Below, in pieces: positions 51,672 to 61,821 of a stretch of 64,000 nt of DNA. A model generated the notes under the pieces. The model was not told the DNA's origin and made no database searches. It worked only from the letters and a program-made list of their open reading frames with translations. Made by a program: the position numbers and the translations under genes. This DNA comes from Candidatus Omnitrophota bacterium (GTDB lineage Bacteria; Ratteibacteria; UBA8468; B48-G9; DTJG01), in contig JAMWCD010000006.1 in assembly GCA_023818965.1 (NCBI GenBank), positions 141,475-205,474 of the forward strand, written 5' to 3'. Each line of letters begins with the position of its first letter. Position 1 is the stretch's first letter.

Positions 51672-52368
51672 AAAAGTTAGTGTGATTTTTCCGACTTATA
51701 ATGAAAAGGATTCAATCAGACATGCAATTGATGACTTTTTTGCCTCAGGATTTGTTGATGAAATTGTTGTGGTGAATAATAATGCTGTAGAAGGAACCGA
51801 CGAAGAGGTAAAAAAGACATCTGCCCGGCTTGTATATGAAAAAAGGCAGGGATATGGTTATGCAATCTGGAAGGGTCTTGAGGAAGCAACAGGAGATCTT
51901 CTTATTATTTCTGAACCAGATGGGACATTTTCTGGAAAGGATGTTATTAAACTGCTTGCTTACAGTGATGATTTTGATTATGTTATTGGAACAAGAACAA
52001 CAAGGGAACTTATCTGGCAGGGTGCTAATATGGGAGCATTTTTGAAATGGGGTAACTGGTCAGTTGCAAAACTCCTTGAGTTTTTATACAACACAACAAC
52101 ACTGACTGATGTTGGTTGCACGATGAGATTGATAAAACGAAATGTTTATGAAAAAGTAAAAAAATACTTTACTATTGGAACACAGCATTTTGGTCCAGAA
52201 TTAACCATTCTTGTGGCAAAATCAGGAATAAAATTTATAGAAATTCCTGTAAATTACAAGCCAAGGGTTGGCAAGTCATCTGTCACAGGAAGTTTCAGAA
52301 AATCTTTAATTCTGGGTATGAAGATGATATGGTTAATTATAAGATACAGATTCAAAAAATTAAGGTGA
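51658..52368 (+). CDS. GT2 family glycosyltransferase
   Basis: KKVSVIFPTYNEKDSI, VVNNNAVEGTDEE, SEPDGTF. Confidence 0.86.
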   Translation: MWKNKKVSVIFPTYNEKDSIRHAIDDFFASGFVDEIVVVNNNAVEGTDEEVKKTSARLVYEKRQGYGYAIWKGLEEATGDLLIISEPDGTFSGKDVIKLLAYSDDFDYVIGTRTTRELIWQGANMGAFLKWGNWSVAKLLEFLYNTTTLTDVGCTMRLIKRNVYEKVKKYFTIGTQHFGPELTILVAKSGIKFIEIPVNYKPRVGKSSVTGSFRKSLILGMKMIWLIIRYRFKKLR

Positions 52369-52372
52369 AATT

Positions 52373-53050
52373 ATGATACTTGCTTATCACAGAATAAATC
52401 CATGGTATCGTGATGATGCATTAAGTGTAAATCCTGAAATATTTGAATCACATATAAAATTTTTACTGGAAAAGGGTTTTAAACCTGTTTCTCTTTACGA
52501 TTATCTTGATGAAAAGGTCTCAGATAAAAAATTTTGCATTACTTTTGATGATGGTTTTGCTGATAATTATTTTTTTGCTTTTCCAATTCTGACAAAATAC
52601 AATATCAAAGCAACAATTTTTCTTATTGCCCACTTTATTGGAACAGAAAAAATTCATCAAAAATACACAGACAGAGAAAAAGATAGATATTTGCAGTGGA
52701 AGGAAATTCATGAAATGATTAAGTCAGGGATTGATTTTGGTTCTCACTCTCTTACACACCCTGACCTTACGACGCTTGACAAAAAGCAATTGTGGGATGA
52801 GATTTTTGATTCAAAAAGATTTTTGCAAAAAAATATTGGTCGCAAAATCAATTTTTTCTGTTATCCCTATGGCAGACAGAACGAAAAAATCAGACAAACA
52901 GTGAAAAATGCAGGTTATCTTGGTGCAGTCGTTACAAACTGGAAAGGAAAATATGATTCATATTGCCTGCCAAGAATAGGTATTTATGGACACAATTCCT
53001 TTTTCGCCTTCAGGATAAAAATATGGTTGGAAAAAATTCGGGGAAGATAG
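52373..53050 (+). CDS. Polysaccharide deacetylase (NodB domain)
   Basis: ILAYHRI, FCITFDDGFADNY, GSHSLTHPDL, FCYPYGRQN. Confidence 0.93.
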   Translation: MILAYHRINPWYRDDALSVNPEIFESHIKFLLEKGFKPVSLYDYLDEKVSDKKFCITFDDGFADNYFFAFPILTKYNIKATIFLIAHFIGTEKIHQKYTDREKDRYLQWKEIHEMIKSGIDFGSHSLTHPDLTTLDKKQLWDEIFDSKRFLQKNIGRKINFFCYPYGRQNEKIRQTVKNAGYLGAVVTNWKGKYDSYCLPRIGIYGHNSFFAFRIKIWLEKIRGR

Positions 53051-54204
53051 TTTTTATTTTTTTTCTACTGGCTTTTATCATCAGGATAATTTTTGTTTTT
53101 TCTCTTAAAACAAAATTTTATTTTGATGATGAGTATGAATACTGGAAAATTGTCAATAATTTCATTACTGGAAAAGGTTTAATGGTATCTGAAACATTGA
53201 AGGCATATAGACCTCCTTTGTATCCATTGTTTCTTGTTTTATTTGCAAAACTTAATACTGGAATTACAGGCATAAGGATTGTCCAGGCATTGCTGTCATC
53301 CGTTAGTTGTATTTTTATCTATTTTCTTGCGAGAAAAGTTTTCAATGAAAAAATTGCAATCTTTTCTCTTGCCATTTCATCTGTTTATCCTTTTTTCATT
53401 TTTTACTCAGGTTTCCTGCTGACAGAGACATTGTTCATATTCCTTGTTATTTGTTGTATTTATGCTTTTATTAAACTTGCAGAAAGCAGGGTATCACCGG
53501 TTTATGGATTTATTCCTGGTATTTTTGCCGGTCTTGCGGGTTTGTGTAGGCCAACAATGGAGTTATTTTTTCCCTTTTGTTTACTATTTATTATTCTTTC
53601 AAAAGCATCATGTGTAGTGAAATTCAAAAAAATTGTCTTTGCTATGGCAGGATTTATTATTATTTTAACACCCTGGATTATCAGAAATTTTATTGTGCTT
53701 GGTAGTTTTGTTCCTGGAACTACAATGGGCGGTGCAGTATTCTGGGAAGGGAATAATCCTTATTCAGATGGTGGACCCTGCAGGTATTTTCCTGAAGGTG
53801 TATGGCAGATTGAGGAATCAAAAAGAGACCAGGTCTTTTATAAACTTACCATAGATTGCATCAAACAAAACCCGAAAAGATTTGCCTGGCTACTCTGGAA
53901 CAAGTTTATCAGATTCTGGAATGTTGTTCCAAATGCATCTGAATACACAAAAACGATATACAGAATTATTAGTGTTTTTAGTTTTGGATTGATGTTACCA
54001 TTTTTTGTTCTGGGTATTTTTGTTTCTCCCAGAAATTTGAATACACTGTTTTTGACTGGTATGATTGTTTTTTTTACTGTTTTTCATATGATATTTCTTG
54101 CATCCATCCGTTACAGGGTGGCAATTGAACCATTCGTTATTATGTTTGCTTCAAGTGGATTTTTGTGGATTTTCAATCAATTGCATTGTCAGAGGAAGAC
54201 ATGA
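53023..54204 (+). CDS. GT-C (GT39-like) glycosyltransferase
   Basis: YRPPLYPLFLVLFAK, multiple TMs, LTPWIIRNFIVLGSFVPGTTMGG. Confidence 0.78.
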   Translation: MVGKNSGKIVFIFFLLAFIIRIIFVFSLKTKFYFDDEYEYWKIVNNFITGKGLMVSETLKAYRPPLYPLFLVLFAKLNTGITGIRIVQALLSSVSCIFIYFLARKVFNEKIAIFSLAISSVYPFFIFYSGFLLTETLFIFLVICCIYAFIKLAESRVSPVYGFIPGIFAGLAGLCRPTMELFFPFCLLFIILSKASCVVKFKKIVFAMAGFIIILTPWIIRNFIVLGSFVPGTTMGGAVFWEGNNPYSDGGPCRYFPEGVWQIEESKRDQVFYKLTIDCIKQNPKRFAWLLWNKFIRFWNVVPNASEYTKTIYRIISVFSFGLMLPFFVLGIFVSPRNLNTLFLTGMIVFFTVFHMIFLASIRYRVAIEPFVIMFASSGFLWIFNQLHCQRKT

Positions 54205-54884
54205 AACTTTCTATCATAGTTCCAGTATACAATGAACGCACCACGATAAAAGAAATTTTTCAGAAACTTATTCGTGTTCCTGTTGAAAAAGAAATCATTA
54301 TTGTTGACGATGGAAGTAAAGACGGGACAACAGAAATTTTAAAAGAAATTCAGATGACCACTGGTGAACAAAATTTAAAAATAATATTCAAAAGTAAAAA
54401 TGAAGGCAAAGGTTCTGCCATAAGGGAAGGTTTGAAATATGTCAGTGGAGATGTTGTTGTTATTCAGGACGCAGACCTTGAATATGACCCGATGGATTTT
54501 ATTAAATTAATCAAGCCAATTGAAGAGGGCAAAGCAGATGTTGTTTATGGTTCAAGAATACTTGGTAAAAATCCAAAATCATCTTTTTCTTTTTATCTTG
54601 GTGGCAGGTTGTTATCCTGGATTTCAAACATTCTTTACAGAACATCAATAACAGATGAACCAACCTGTTACAAGATGTTCAAAACAGATGTAATCAAATC
54701 AATAAACCTTCGTTGTAAGGGTTTTGAATTTTGTCCTGAAGTTACAGCAAAATTAGCAAAAAGAGGAATTAAGATACATGAAATCCCGATTAAATATAAT
54801 CCGCGAAGTAAACGAGAAGGCAAAAAAATCAAATGGAAGGACGGACTGATTGCGATATGGGTACTACTGAAAAACAGGTTTTGA
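54201..54884 (+). CDS. GT2 family glycosyltransferase, DPM1-like
   Basis: LSIIVPVYNERTTIKEIF, VDDGSKDGT, QDADLEYDP; ATGA overlap with the upstream gene. Confidence 0.9.
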   Translation: MKLSIIVPVYNERTTIKEIFQKLIRVPVEKEIIIVDDGSKDGTTEILKEIQMTTGEQNLKIIFKSKNEGKGSAIREGLKYVSGDVVVIQDADLEYDPMDFIKLIKPIEEGKADVVYGSRILGKNPKSSFSFYLGGRLLSWISNILYRTSITDEPTCYKMFKTDVIKSINLRCKGFEFCPEVTAKLAKRGIKIHEIPIKYNPRSKREGKKIKWKDGLIAIWVLLKNRF

Positions 54885-55696
54885 ATAATGTCTTATGTCC
54901 TGTTTGCAGATGGGATACAGATTTGATATGGAGTGATAAAAATTATTTTGCGAGAAAATGTAAAAGATGCCATGTGATATTTTCTTCCACGAACACTTTT
55001 GTGAAATACGATGAAAAATATTTTTCTACCTGGTACATTAAGCCATATTTCAAAAGGAAGAGATATTTTGAAAAACTTTTGAAAAAAATTGAAAATTGTG
55101 TTGAGATACCCTGTGGTAAACTTCTTGATGCAGGTTGCGGAACCGGTATATTTCTTGAAATTGCGAAAAAACATTCATTTGATGTTTGTGGTATTGAAAC
55201 ATCGTTGTTTGCAGTTCAATATTGTAAGGAAAGAGGTTTTGATGTTATTTGTTGCGATATAAAAAAATCAGATTTTCCTGATAACTATTTTGATGTTGTA
55301 ACTATGTTTGATGTGATTGCTCATCTTGAAAATCCTCTGGGATATCTCAATCACATAAGGAAACTACTGAAAAACGAAGGCATTATTATTATCAAGACAC
55401 CATATCATCCTTTACTACTTTTTAAAATTGCGCAATTACTTGGTTTTACTGGAATGTCAAAGGGACTTTTGCATATTCCTGCTCAAATTTTTCATTTTAC
55501 TCCTTTATCATTGAAAAATTTGCTTTCTTTTGCTGGTTTTGATACTATGTGCATTTTAAAAGTTAATGAAATGCCATCTTTTTTTCTTTCTTTTTCACCA
55601 AAAACAATGGCATCCTTTTTTGTTCAATTGATTTTGAAAATTATCTACGGAGCAGATTCTGTTGTCATTATAGGGAAGAAGGTTCAACCAGCATAA
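54857..55696 (+). CDS. Class I SAM-dependent methyltransferase with N-terminal Cys-rich (zinc-ribbon-like) region
   Basis: LCPVCRWD..CKRCHVIF; LLDAGCGTGIFLEIAK; DVVTMFDVIAHLENP. Confidence 0.88.
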   Translation: MGTTEKQVLNNVLCPVCRWDTDLIWSDKNYFARKCKRCHVIFSSTNTFVKYDEKYFSTWYIKPYFKRKRYFEKLLKKIENCVEIPCGKLLDAGCGTGIFLEIAKKHSFDVCGIETSLFAVQYCKERGFDVICCDIKKSDFPDNYFDVVTMFDVIAHLENPLGYLNHIRKLLKNEGIIIIKTPYHPLLLFKIAQLLGFTGMSKGLLHIPAQIFHFTPLSLKNLLSFAGFDTMCILKVNEMPSFFLSFSPKTMASFFVQLILKIIYGADSVVIIGKKVQPA

Positions 55697-55745
55697 TTTT
55701 ATATATTTAAAGCAGAGACATTATAATATAAGAAAGGGGATACTG

Positions 55746-56774
55746 ATGAATAAAATTGTTATCACAGGTGGAGCTGGTTTCATAGGAACAAATCTGGCAT
55801 TGAATCTGGTAAAAGACAATGCAAACCACATAATAATTTTTGATAATCTCTCACGTGCTGGTGCCGAGAAAAACCTTGAATTCCTTTTAAGTAAAAATTA
55901 TAAGAATTTGCAATTTTTTAAGGGAGATGTCAGGGATTTCAAATCTCTTAAAGAAATTGTGAAGGATGCAAAAATTGTTTTTCATCTCGCCGCTCAGGTA
56001 GCAGTGACCTCTTCTGTCGAAGAACCATTAAAGGATTTTGAAATAAATGCAATGGGTACGCTTTATATTCTTGAAGCCATAAGAAAAGTATCTCCTGATG
56101 CAATAATTGTTTTTGCGTCAACCAACAAGGTGTACGGAGAACTTAAGCATTTGAAACTGAAGGAAACAAAAACAAGGTATGTCTTTGCTGAAATGAAAAA
56201 TGGGATATCAGAAAAGGAGAATCTTGATTTTCATTCGCCTTATGGCGTTTCAAAAGGATGTGCTGACCAGTATGTCAGGGACTATTACAGAATTTATGGT
56301 TTAAAAACTGTTGTCTTTCGTCAGTCCTGCATTTATGGTGCACACCAGCACGGTAATGAAGACCAGGGATGGGTGGCTCATTTTATAATAAGAAGTTTGA
56401 TGGGCAAAAGTATTAATATTTATGGTGATGGAAAACAGGTCAGGGATTTGCTTGAAGTGAGGGATTTAATAAGGGCATACAAAACTGCTATCAAAAAGAT
56501 AGAGTTGGTAAAGGGTGAAATTTTTAATATTGGTGGTGGGAAAAATAATTCATTTTCACTTCTTGAATTGATTGAATTTTTGTCAAAAGAATTAAACAGG
56601 AAGATTGACTATAATTTTTATCCGTGGAGACCTGGTGATCAAAAGGTATTCATCAGTGATAACAGAAGAATTAAAAAACTTCTTGGATGGGAGCCAGAGA
56701 TATCAACAGAAAAAGGAATAAAGGGACTAATCTGCTGGTTAAGGAAATTTAGAATTGATGAAAAAGGGAAATAA
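55746..56774 (+). CDS. SDR epimerase, CDP-paratose 2-epimerase-like
   Basis: GGAGFIGTNLAL..DNLSRAGAEKNLEFL; ASTNKVYG; HQHGNEDQGWVAHF. Confidence 0.8.
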   Translation: MNKIVITGGAGFIGTNLALNLVKDNANHIIIFDNLSRAGAEKNLEFLLSKNYKNLQFFKGDVRDFKSLKEIVKDAKIVFHLAAQVAVTSSVEEPLKDFEINAMGTLYILEAIRKVSPDAIIVFASTNKVYGELKHLKLKETKTRYVFAEMKNGISEKENLDFHSPYGVSKGCADQYVRDYYRIYGLKTVVFRQSCIYGAHQHGNEDQGWVAHFIIRSLMGKSINIYGDGKQVRDLLEVRDLIRAYKTAIKKIELVKGEIFNIGGGKNNSFSLLELIEFLSKELNRKIDYNFYPWRPGDQKVFISDNRRIKKLLGWEPEISTEKGIKGLICWLRKFRIDEKGK

Positions 56775-56775
56775 A

Positions 56776-58098
56776 ATGTTTACAATAGGAGTAATTGGAG
56801 CAGGTCATGTTGGGTTGGTGACTGCAGCATGTCTGGCAAAACTGGGTCATTATGTTCTATGTGCTGACAATGATGAAGATAAAATAAAAAAGCTTAAGAA
56901 ACTGGTGATGCCCTTTTATGAACCAGGACTTGAAGAAATAGTGGAACACCAATATAAGAAAGGAAATCTTCTGTTTACTGATTCAGTGAAAGAAGTTTCT
57001 GAAAAATGCGATGTTATTTTTATTGCAGTTGGAACTCCTTCAACCCCTGATGGTTCTGCTGACCTTTCATATGTTGAAAATGTTACTGTTGAAATTGCCC
57101 GGGCACTTTGTGCTTTTAAGGAGAGAAAAAAAGAAAATATTTACAGGTTGATTGTGGAAAAAAGTACTGTTCCTGTCCTTACCGGACAATGGGTAAAGAA
57201 AACGTTTCAATTGATAGGACCAACAGGAATTGAGTTTGATATTGCTGCAAACCCTGAATTTTTACGAGAGGGTAGTGCCATTAAAGATTTTCTTGAACCT
57301 GATAGAGTCGTAGTTGGCGTGGAAAATGAGAGAGCAAGAAAAATTTTCGAACATATTTATTCAAAAATAAAAGCACCGATTGTTTTTACAGATGTGAAAA
57401 GTGCTGAATTAATAAAACATGCTTCTAATTGTTTTCTTGCATTAAAAATTTCGTATATCAATGCAATCTCTCAAATATGTGAAAGGGTTGGAGCAGATAT
57501 TGAAAAGGTGGCTGAGGGTATGGGTTATGACAGAAGGATTGGAAAAGATTTTTTGAAGGCAGGAATTGGATGGGGTGGAAGTTGTTTTCCAAAAGATGTT
57601 GCTGCTTTTATTAAACTTGCAGAAGAAATTGGTTATCCTTTCAATCTTTTGAAAGAAGCTCAGCAAATCAATAAACAGCAGCGTCTTCTTGTTATAAAAA
57701 AGGCAAAGGAACTATTGTGGAATTTGAAAGGAAAGAAAATTTCAATTCTGGGGCTTTCTTTTAAGCCCAATACAGATGATATCAGAGAATCTCCTGCCAT
57801 AGAAATTATAGAAATGTTATTAAAGGAAGGTTCATTAATAAAATCTTATGACCCAAAAGCAATGGATAATATGAGAAGAATTTTCCCTGACATTGAATAT
57901 TGCAATGATGCTTATGAATGTGTGAAAGATACTTCCCTGTTAATTTTATTAACTGAATGGGAAGAATTCAGAAAACTTGATTTTGAAAAAATTAAACGTT
58001 TGATGGAAAGTCCAAATATTATTGACGGCAGAAACTATCTTGATAAGGAAAAACTGAAATCAATTGGTTTCAATTACAGGGGTATCGGGAGGAATTAA
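56776..58098 (+). CDS. UDP-glucose 6-dehydrogenase
   Basis: GVIGAGHVGLVTAACLAKLGH; NPEFLREGSAIKDF; GIGWGGSCFPKDV. Confidence 0.95.
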   Translation: MFTIGVIGAGHVGLVTAACLAKLGHYVLCADNDEDKIKKLKKLVMPFYEPGLEEIVEHQYKKGNLLFTDSVKEVSEKCDVIFIAVGTPSTPDGSADLSYVENVTVEIARALCAFKERKKENIYRLIVEKSTVPVLTGQWVKKTFQLIGPTGIEFDIAANPEFLREGSAIKDFLEPDRVVVGVENERARKIFEHIYSKIKAPIVFTDVKSAELIKHASNCFLALKISYINAISQICERVGADIEKVAEGMGYDRRIGKDFLKAGIGWGGSCFPKDVAAFIKLAEEIGYPFNLLKEAQQINKQQRLLVIKKAKELLWNLKGKKISILGLSFKPNTDDIRESPAIEIIEMLLKEGSLIKSYDPKAMDNMRRIFPDIEYCNDAYECVKDTSLLILLTEWEEFRKLDFEKIKRLMESPNIIDGRNYLDKEKLKSIGFNYRGIGRN

Positions 58099-59076
58099 AT
58101 GAGAAACAAATTAATTCTAATTTCAGGTGGAGCAGGTTTCATAGGCAGTCACCTGTGTGATTATTATGTTTCAGAAGGAAATAATGTTTGGTGCATTGAC
58201 AATTTATGCACTGGTAGAATATCAAACATTGAACATCTTTTGAAAGAACAAAAGTTTAAGTTTATTGAGGCAGATATTATATCGCTTGATATTAACAGCA
58301 TTAAAGAACATTTTGATATGGTTTTTCATCTTGCAAGTCCTGCTTCTCCACCTGATTATTTCCGTTTACCTTTAGAAACATTGAAGGTTAATTCTCTTGG
58401 TACAGAAAAAATGCTTGAGATTGCACGCAAATGTAATGCGAAATTTCTTTTTAGTTCCACTTCAGAAGTTTATGGAGATCCACTGGTCAGTCCACAGAAA
58501 GAGGATTACTGGGGAAATGTCAATCCAGTGGGTCCAAGGTCAGTATATGATGAAGGAAAAAGATATGGTGAGGCAATTGTTATGGCATACCACAGAAAAT
58601 ACAGGGTAGATACAAGAATCATAAGAATATTTAATACTTATGGCGAGAGAATGCGACTGGATGATGGAAGGGTAATACCGAATTTTATAAGTCAATTATT
58701 ACAGGGAAATCCACTGACAATTTATGGAGATGGAAGACAGACAAGAAGTTTTTGTTATATTTCTGATTTGATCAATGGAATTGTGAAAATGATGGAGATT
58801 GATTTTCATTTTCCAGTGAACTTAGGAAATCCTGAAGAATTTACAATTCTTCAACTGGCAGAACTGTTACAGAAAATTACAGGTAAAAAGGCAATAATTC
58901 AATTTCTTCCAGCCCTTGAAGATGACCCAAAACAAAGAAGACCCGACATTTCAAGGGCAAAACAATTGCTCAACTGGCAACCTGTTGTTCAACTTGAAGA
59001 AGGATTGAGAAAAACACTCAAATATTTCCAGTCCATCCCAATCCCGTCCCCAGGGGCGGATAAGGGGGTAAAATAA
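58099..59076 (+). CDS. UDP-glucuronate decarboxylase (UDP-xylose synthase)-like SDR
   Basis: GGAGFIGSHLCDYY; SSTSEVYGDPLVSPQKEDYWGNVNPVGPRSVYDEGKRYGEA. Confidence 0.9.
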   Translation: MRNKLILISGGAGFIGSHLCDYYVSEGNNVWCIDNLCTGRISNIEHLLKEQKFKFIEADIISLDINSIKEHFDMVFHLASPASPPDYFRLPLETLKVNSLGTEKMLEIARKCNAKFLFSSTSEVYGDPLVSPQKEDYWGNVNPVGPRSVYDEGKRYGEAIVMAYHRKYRVDTRIIRIFNTYGERMRLDDGRVIPNFISQLLQGNPLTIYGDGRQTRSFCYISDLINGIVKMMEIDFHFPVNLGNPEEFTILQLAELLQKITGKKAIIQFLPALEDDPKQRRPDISRAKQLLNWQPVVQLEEGLRKTLKYFQSIPIPSPGADKGVK

Positions 59077-59097
59077 TGAAAAAAGAGAATTAAACAT

Positions 59098-59200
59098 AGA
59101 TGGATTGTATCATGTTTTTCAATCGCAGTATTGCAGGATATGAAATTTTCACCTGCAAGGATGAATATATCAGTATAGAAGATGTATAAAAATCAAAGGA
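59098..59200 (+). pseudogene. Decayed Y1/REP-associated-type transposase fragment
   Basis: Conceptual translation with one frameshift: DGLYHVF / NRSIAGYEIFTCKDEYI, resembling N-termini of Y1 transposases; stops in all frames. Confidence 0.5.
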
Positions 59201-59288
59201 ATGCTAAGTTTTCAAAATTTTTACTGTTAGATGAAAAAAGTGAGTCCGGCGCCGCTTTTCCATCGCGGGGGAGGTATTGGGAGGAGAG

Positions 59289-60416
59289 ATGAAAAAGGTT
59301 ATTGTTACAGGTGGAGCAGGTTTTATAGGTAGTCATCTTTGTGATGCTCTAATAGAAAATGGATATAAAGTCACTGTATTTGATAATCTTGAACCACAGG
59401 TTCATCCAGGTCAATTAATCCCTGATTATCTCAACAAAAAGGTCAATTTTATAAAAGGAGATGTAAGGGATTATCAAAAATTCAGGGATGCAATAGTCGG
59501 ACATGATTTTGTTTTTCATTTTGCTGCTGCGGTTGGTGTAGGACAATCACAGTATCAAATTTCAAAATATGTTGATGTGAATATCAATGGTACTGCAAAT
59601 CTTCTTGATATACTGGTAAACAGTAAACATAAGGTAAAAAAAATTATTGTTGCTGCCTCAATGAGCAGTTATGGTGAAGGAATGGCAAAGTGCGAAAAAT
59701 GTGGGATTTTCAAGCCATTACTGAGAAATCTTTCAGAAGGAATTATTGTGAGAGAAAGGCATTACTGGGAAATAAAATGTCCTGTATGCGGTAAGATGGC
59801 AATTTCTATTCCAACAGATGAGAAAACATTACTTGATGCCAATTCCATATATGCAGTAACAAAAAAAGAACAGGAAGAAATGTGTATACTGATAGGGAAA
59901 ACATATGGTATCCCTGTTGTATCATTGAGATTTTTTAATGTGTATGGACCAAGGCAATCCCTTTCAAATCCTTATACAGGAGTTACTGCAATTTTCATCA
60001 GCAGAATAAAAAATAACAATCCACCAGTGATATTTGAAGATGGACTGCAAACAAGGGATTTCATATGGGTTGGTGATGTTATAAGAGCGAATATCCTTGC
60101 TCTTGAAAGTGAAAAAGCAAACTATGAGATTTTTAATGTTGGCTCTGGAAAGCCAGTCAGTATACTGAAAATTGCAAAAATGTTGTGTGTCCTTATGGGT
60201 AAGTCCATTCAACCTGTTATCACCTATAAATTTAGAAAGGGTGATGTCAGGCATTGCTTTGCAGACGTAAGAAAAATAAAAAAACTATTGAATTTTAAAA
60301 CAACTGTTCCATTGAAAGATGGATTAGCAAGATTGATTAACTGGTGCCAGACAGTTGATGCAAAGGATGATTTTGAGAAGGTTTTGAAAGAATTAAAAGA
60401 AAAGAAACTTGTATGA
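59289..60416 (+). CDS. SDR epimerase with CxxC..CxxC insert, dTDP-L-rhamnose 4-epimerase-like
   Basis: GGAGFIGSHLCDALIENGY; CEKCGIFKPLLRNLSEG..YWEIKCPVCGK insert; start trimmed to ATG 59289 after GGGAGGAGAG. Confidence 0.78.
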   Translation: MKKVIVTGGAGFIGSHLCDALIENGYKVTVFDNLEPQVHPGQLIPDYLNKKVNFIKGDVRDYQKFRDAIVGHDFVFHFAAAVGVGQSQYQISKYVDVNINGTANLLDILVNSKHKVKKIIVAASMSSYGEGMAKCEKCGIFKPLLRNLSEGIIVRERHYWEIKCPVCGKMAISIPTDEKTLLDANSIYAVTKKEQEEMCILIGKTYGIPVVSLRFFNVYGPRQSLSNPYTGVTAIFISRIKNNNPPVIFEDGLQTRDFIWVGDVIRANILALESEKANYEIFNVGSGKPVSILKIAKMLCVLMGKSIQPVITYKFRKGDVRHCFADVRKIKKLLNFKTTVPLKDGLARLINWCQTVDAKDDFEKVLKELKEKKLV

Positions 60417-61126
60417 CAGACAACAAAATTTTTTTAACCATTGTAATACCAGCGAGAAATGAAGAGGAAAACATTGAATATACCATTGACAGTATTATTC
60501 CTTTTATCGACAGGAATTCAACAGAAATAATTGTTGTTAATGACCATTCTTCTGATAGAACAGAGGAAATTGTGAAAACAATTTTGAAAAAAGAACCTAT
60601 TGTTAAACTTGTTAGTAATGTTGATGAACCTGGTTTTGCGAATGCATTGAAAACAGGTTTTAGACATGCAAAGGGAGAATTTGTTCTACCTGTGATGGCT
60701 GATGGATGTGATCATGCCGAAACAATTTCTCTGATGCTTGATAAAGCAAGAGATGGATACGAGATTGTATGTGGCTGTAGATATATGAAAAATGGTGGGA
60801 AAGAAGGAGGTCCCAGATTACAGGGGTTTTTTTCTAAATTTGTCTGTCTTTCACTTTATTATCTGACAAAAATTCCAACAAAAGATGTATCAAATGCGTT
60901 CAAACTTTACAAACGTGATATTTTACAAAAGTTGCATTTGAAAGAAAAAGGTTTCGCAATTTCAATGGAAATCACACTGAAATTTTTTTTTAAAGGTTAT
61001 AAAATTTGCGATGTACCAACATTCTGGTCTGGAAGAAAAAAAGGAAAGTCAAAATTTAAACTTTCAAAAACTTTTCCTTATGTGAGGTTATATCTATGGG
61101 CACTGGTAAAGGCAATGACAAAGTAG
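60413..61126 (+). CDS. GT2 family glycosyltransferase, DPM1-like
   Basis: LTIVIPARNEEENIEYTI, VNDHSSDRT, MADGCDHAE. Confidence 0.88.
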   Translation: MTDNKIFLTIVIPARNEEENIEYTIDSIIPFIDRNSTEIIVVNDHSSDRTEEIVKTILKKEPIVKLVSNVDEPGFANALKTGFRHAKGEFVLPVMADGCDHAETISLMLDKARDGYEIVCGCRYMKNGGKEGGPRLQGFFSKFVCLSLYYLTKIPTKDVSNAFKLYKRDILQKLHLKEKGFAISMEITLKFFFKGYKICDVPTFWSGRKKGKSKFKLSKTFPYVRLYLWALVKAMTK

Positions 61127-61821
61127 ATTTGTCTGTGATTATTCCAGCATACAATGAAGAAGATGTTATAGAAAAAACTCTTCATGTCATTTACAATTAT
61201 TTGAAAAATAAAAATATTAACTGGGAGATTATTGTTGTTGATGATGGAAGCACAGATATGACATCTGAAAAAGTTCAACAAATATGCAATAAAATCCAGG
61301 GTATCAGATTGATTTCATATAAAAAGAACGTGGGTAAAGGAGGAGCGGTTCGTCAGGGAGTGCTTGCTGCAAACGGAAGAAATATTCTTTTCTCAGATGC
61401 TGATTTATCAACGCCCATAACTGAACTTGAGAAACTTTTACCATGGATTGAAGATTATGACATTGTAATGGGTTCAAGAAGGGTGAAGGACTCGCACATC
61501 ATCAGAAAGCAGCCATTTCATAGAAGAATTTCAGGAAGAATTTTTCAATTAATGATAAGGGCTGTCCTATTTTTGCCTTTTTCAGACACTCAATGTGGAT
61601 TTAAACTATTCAAGGGAAAGGTGGCAAAACAGTTGTTTTCTCAACTGATTCATAATGGATTTGTTTTTGATGTTGAGATTGCTTACAGGGGTTACAGGCA
61701 GGGTTATAAAATTAAGGAGATTGGTGTTATATGGGCAAATGACCCAACAAGTACCGTAAGATTTTTTAAAGATTCTGTTCGTTGTTTTATCGAACTGGTC
61801 AAAATCAGGTTTCAAAAATGA
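61096..61821 (+). CDS. GT2 family glycosyltransferase, dolichyl-phosphate glucosyltransferase-like
   Basis: LSVIIPAYNEEDVIEKTL, VDDGSTDMT, FSDADLSTPI, DTQCGFKLF. Confidence 0.9.
   Translation: MGTGKGNDKVDLSVIIPAYNEEDVIEKTLHVIYNYLKNKNINWEIIVVDDGSTDMTSEKVQQICNKIQGIRLISYKKNVGKGGAVRQGVLAANGRNILFSDADLSTPITELEKLLPWIEDYDIVMGSRRVKDSHIIRKQPFHRRISGRIFQLMIRAVLFLPFSDTQCGFKLFKGKVAKQLFSQLIHNGFVFDVEIAYRGYRQGYKIKEIGVIWANDPTSTVRFFKDSVRCFIELVKIRFQK

Noticed and set aside
55697-55745. TATAAT upstream of the CDP-paratose epimerase-like gene as a promoter
   Set aside because: A TATAAT is present, but no acceptable -35 lies at 16-18 nt in this AT-rich spacer.
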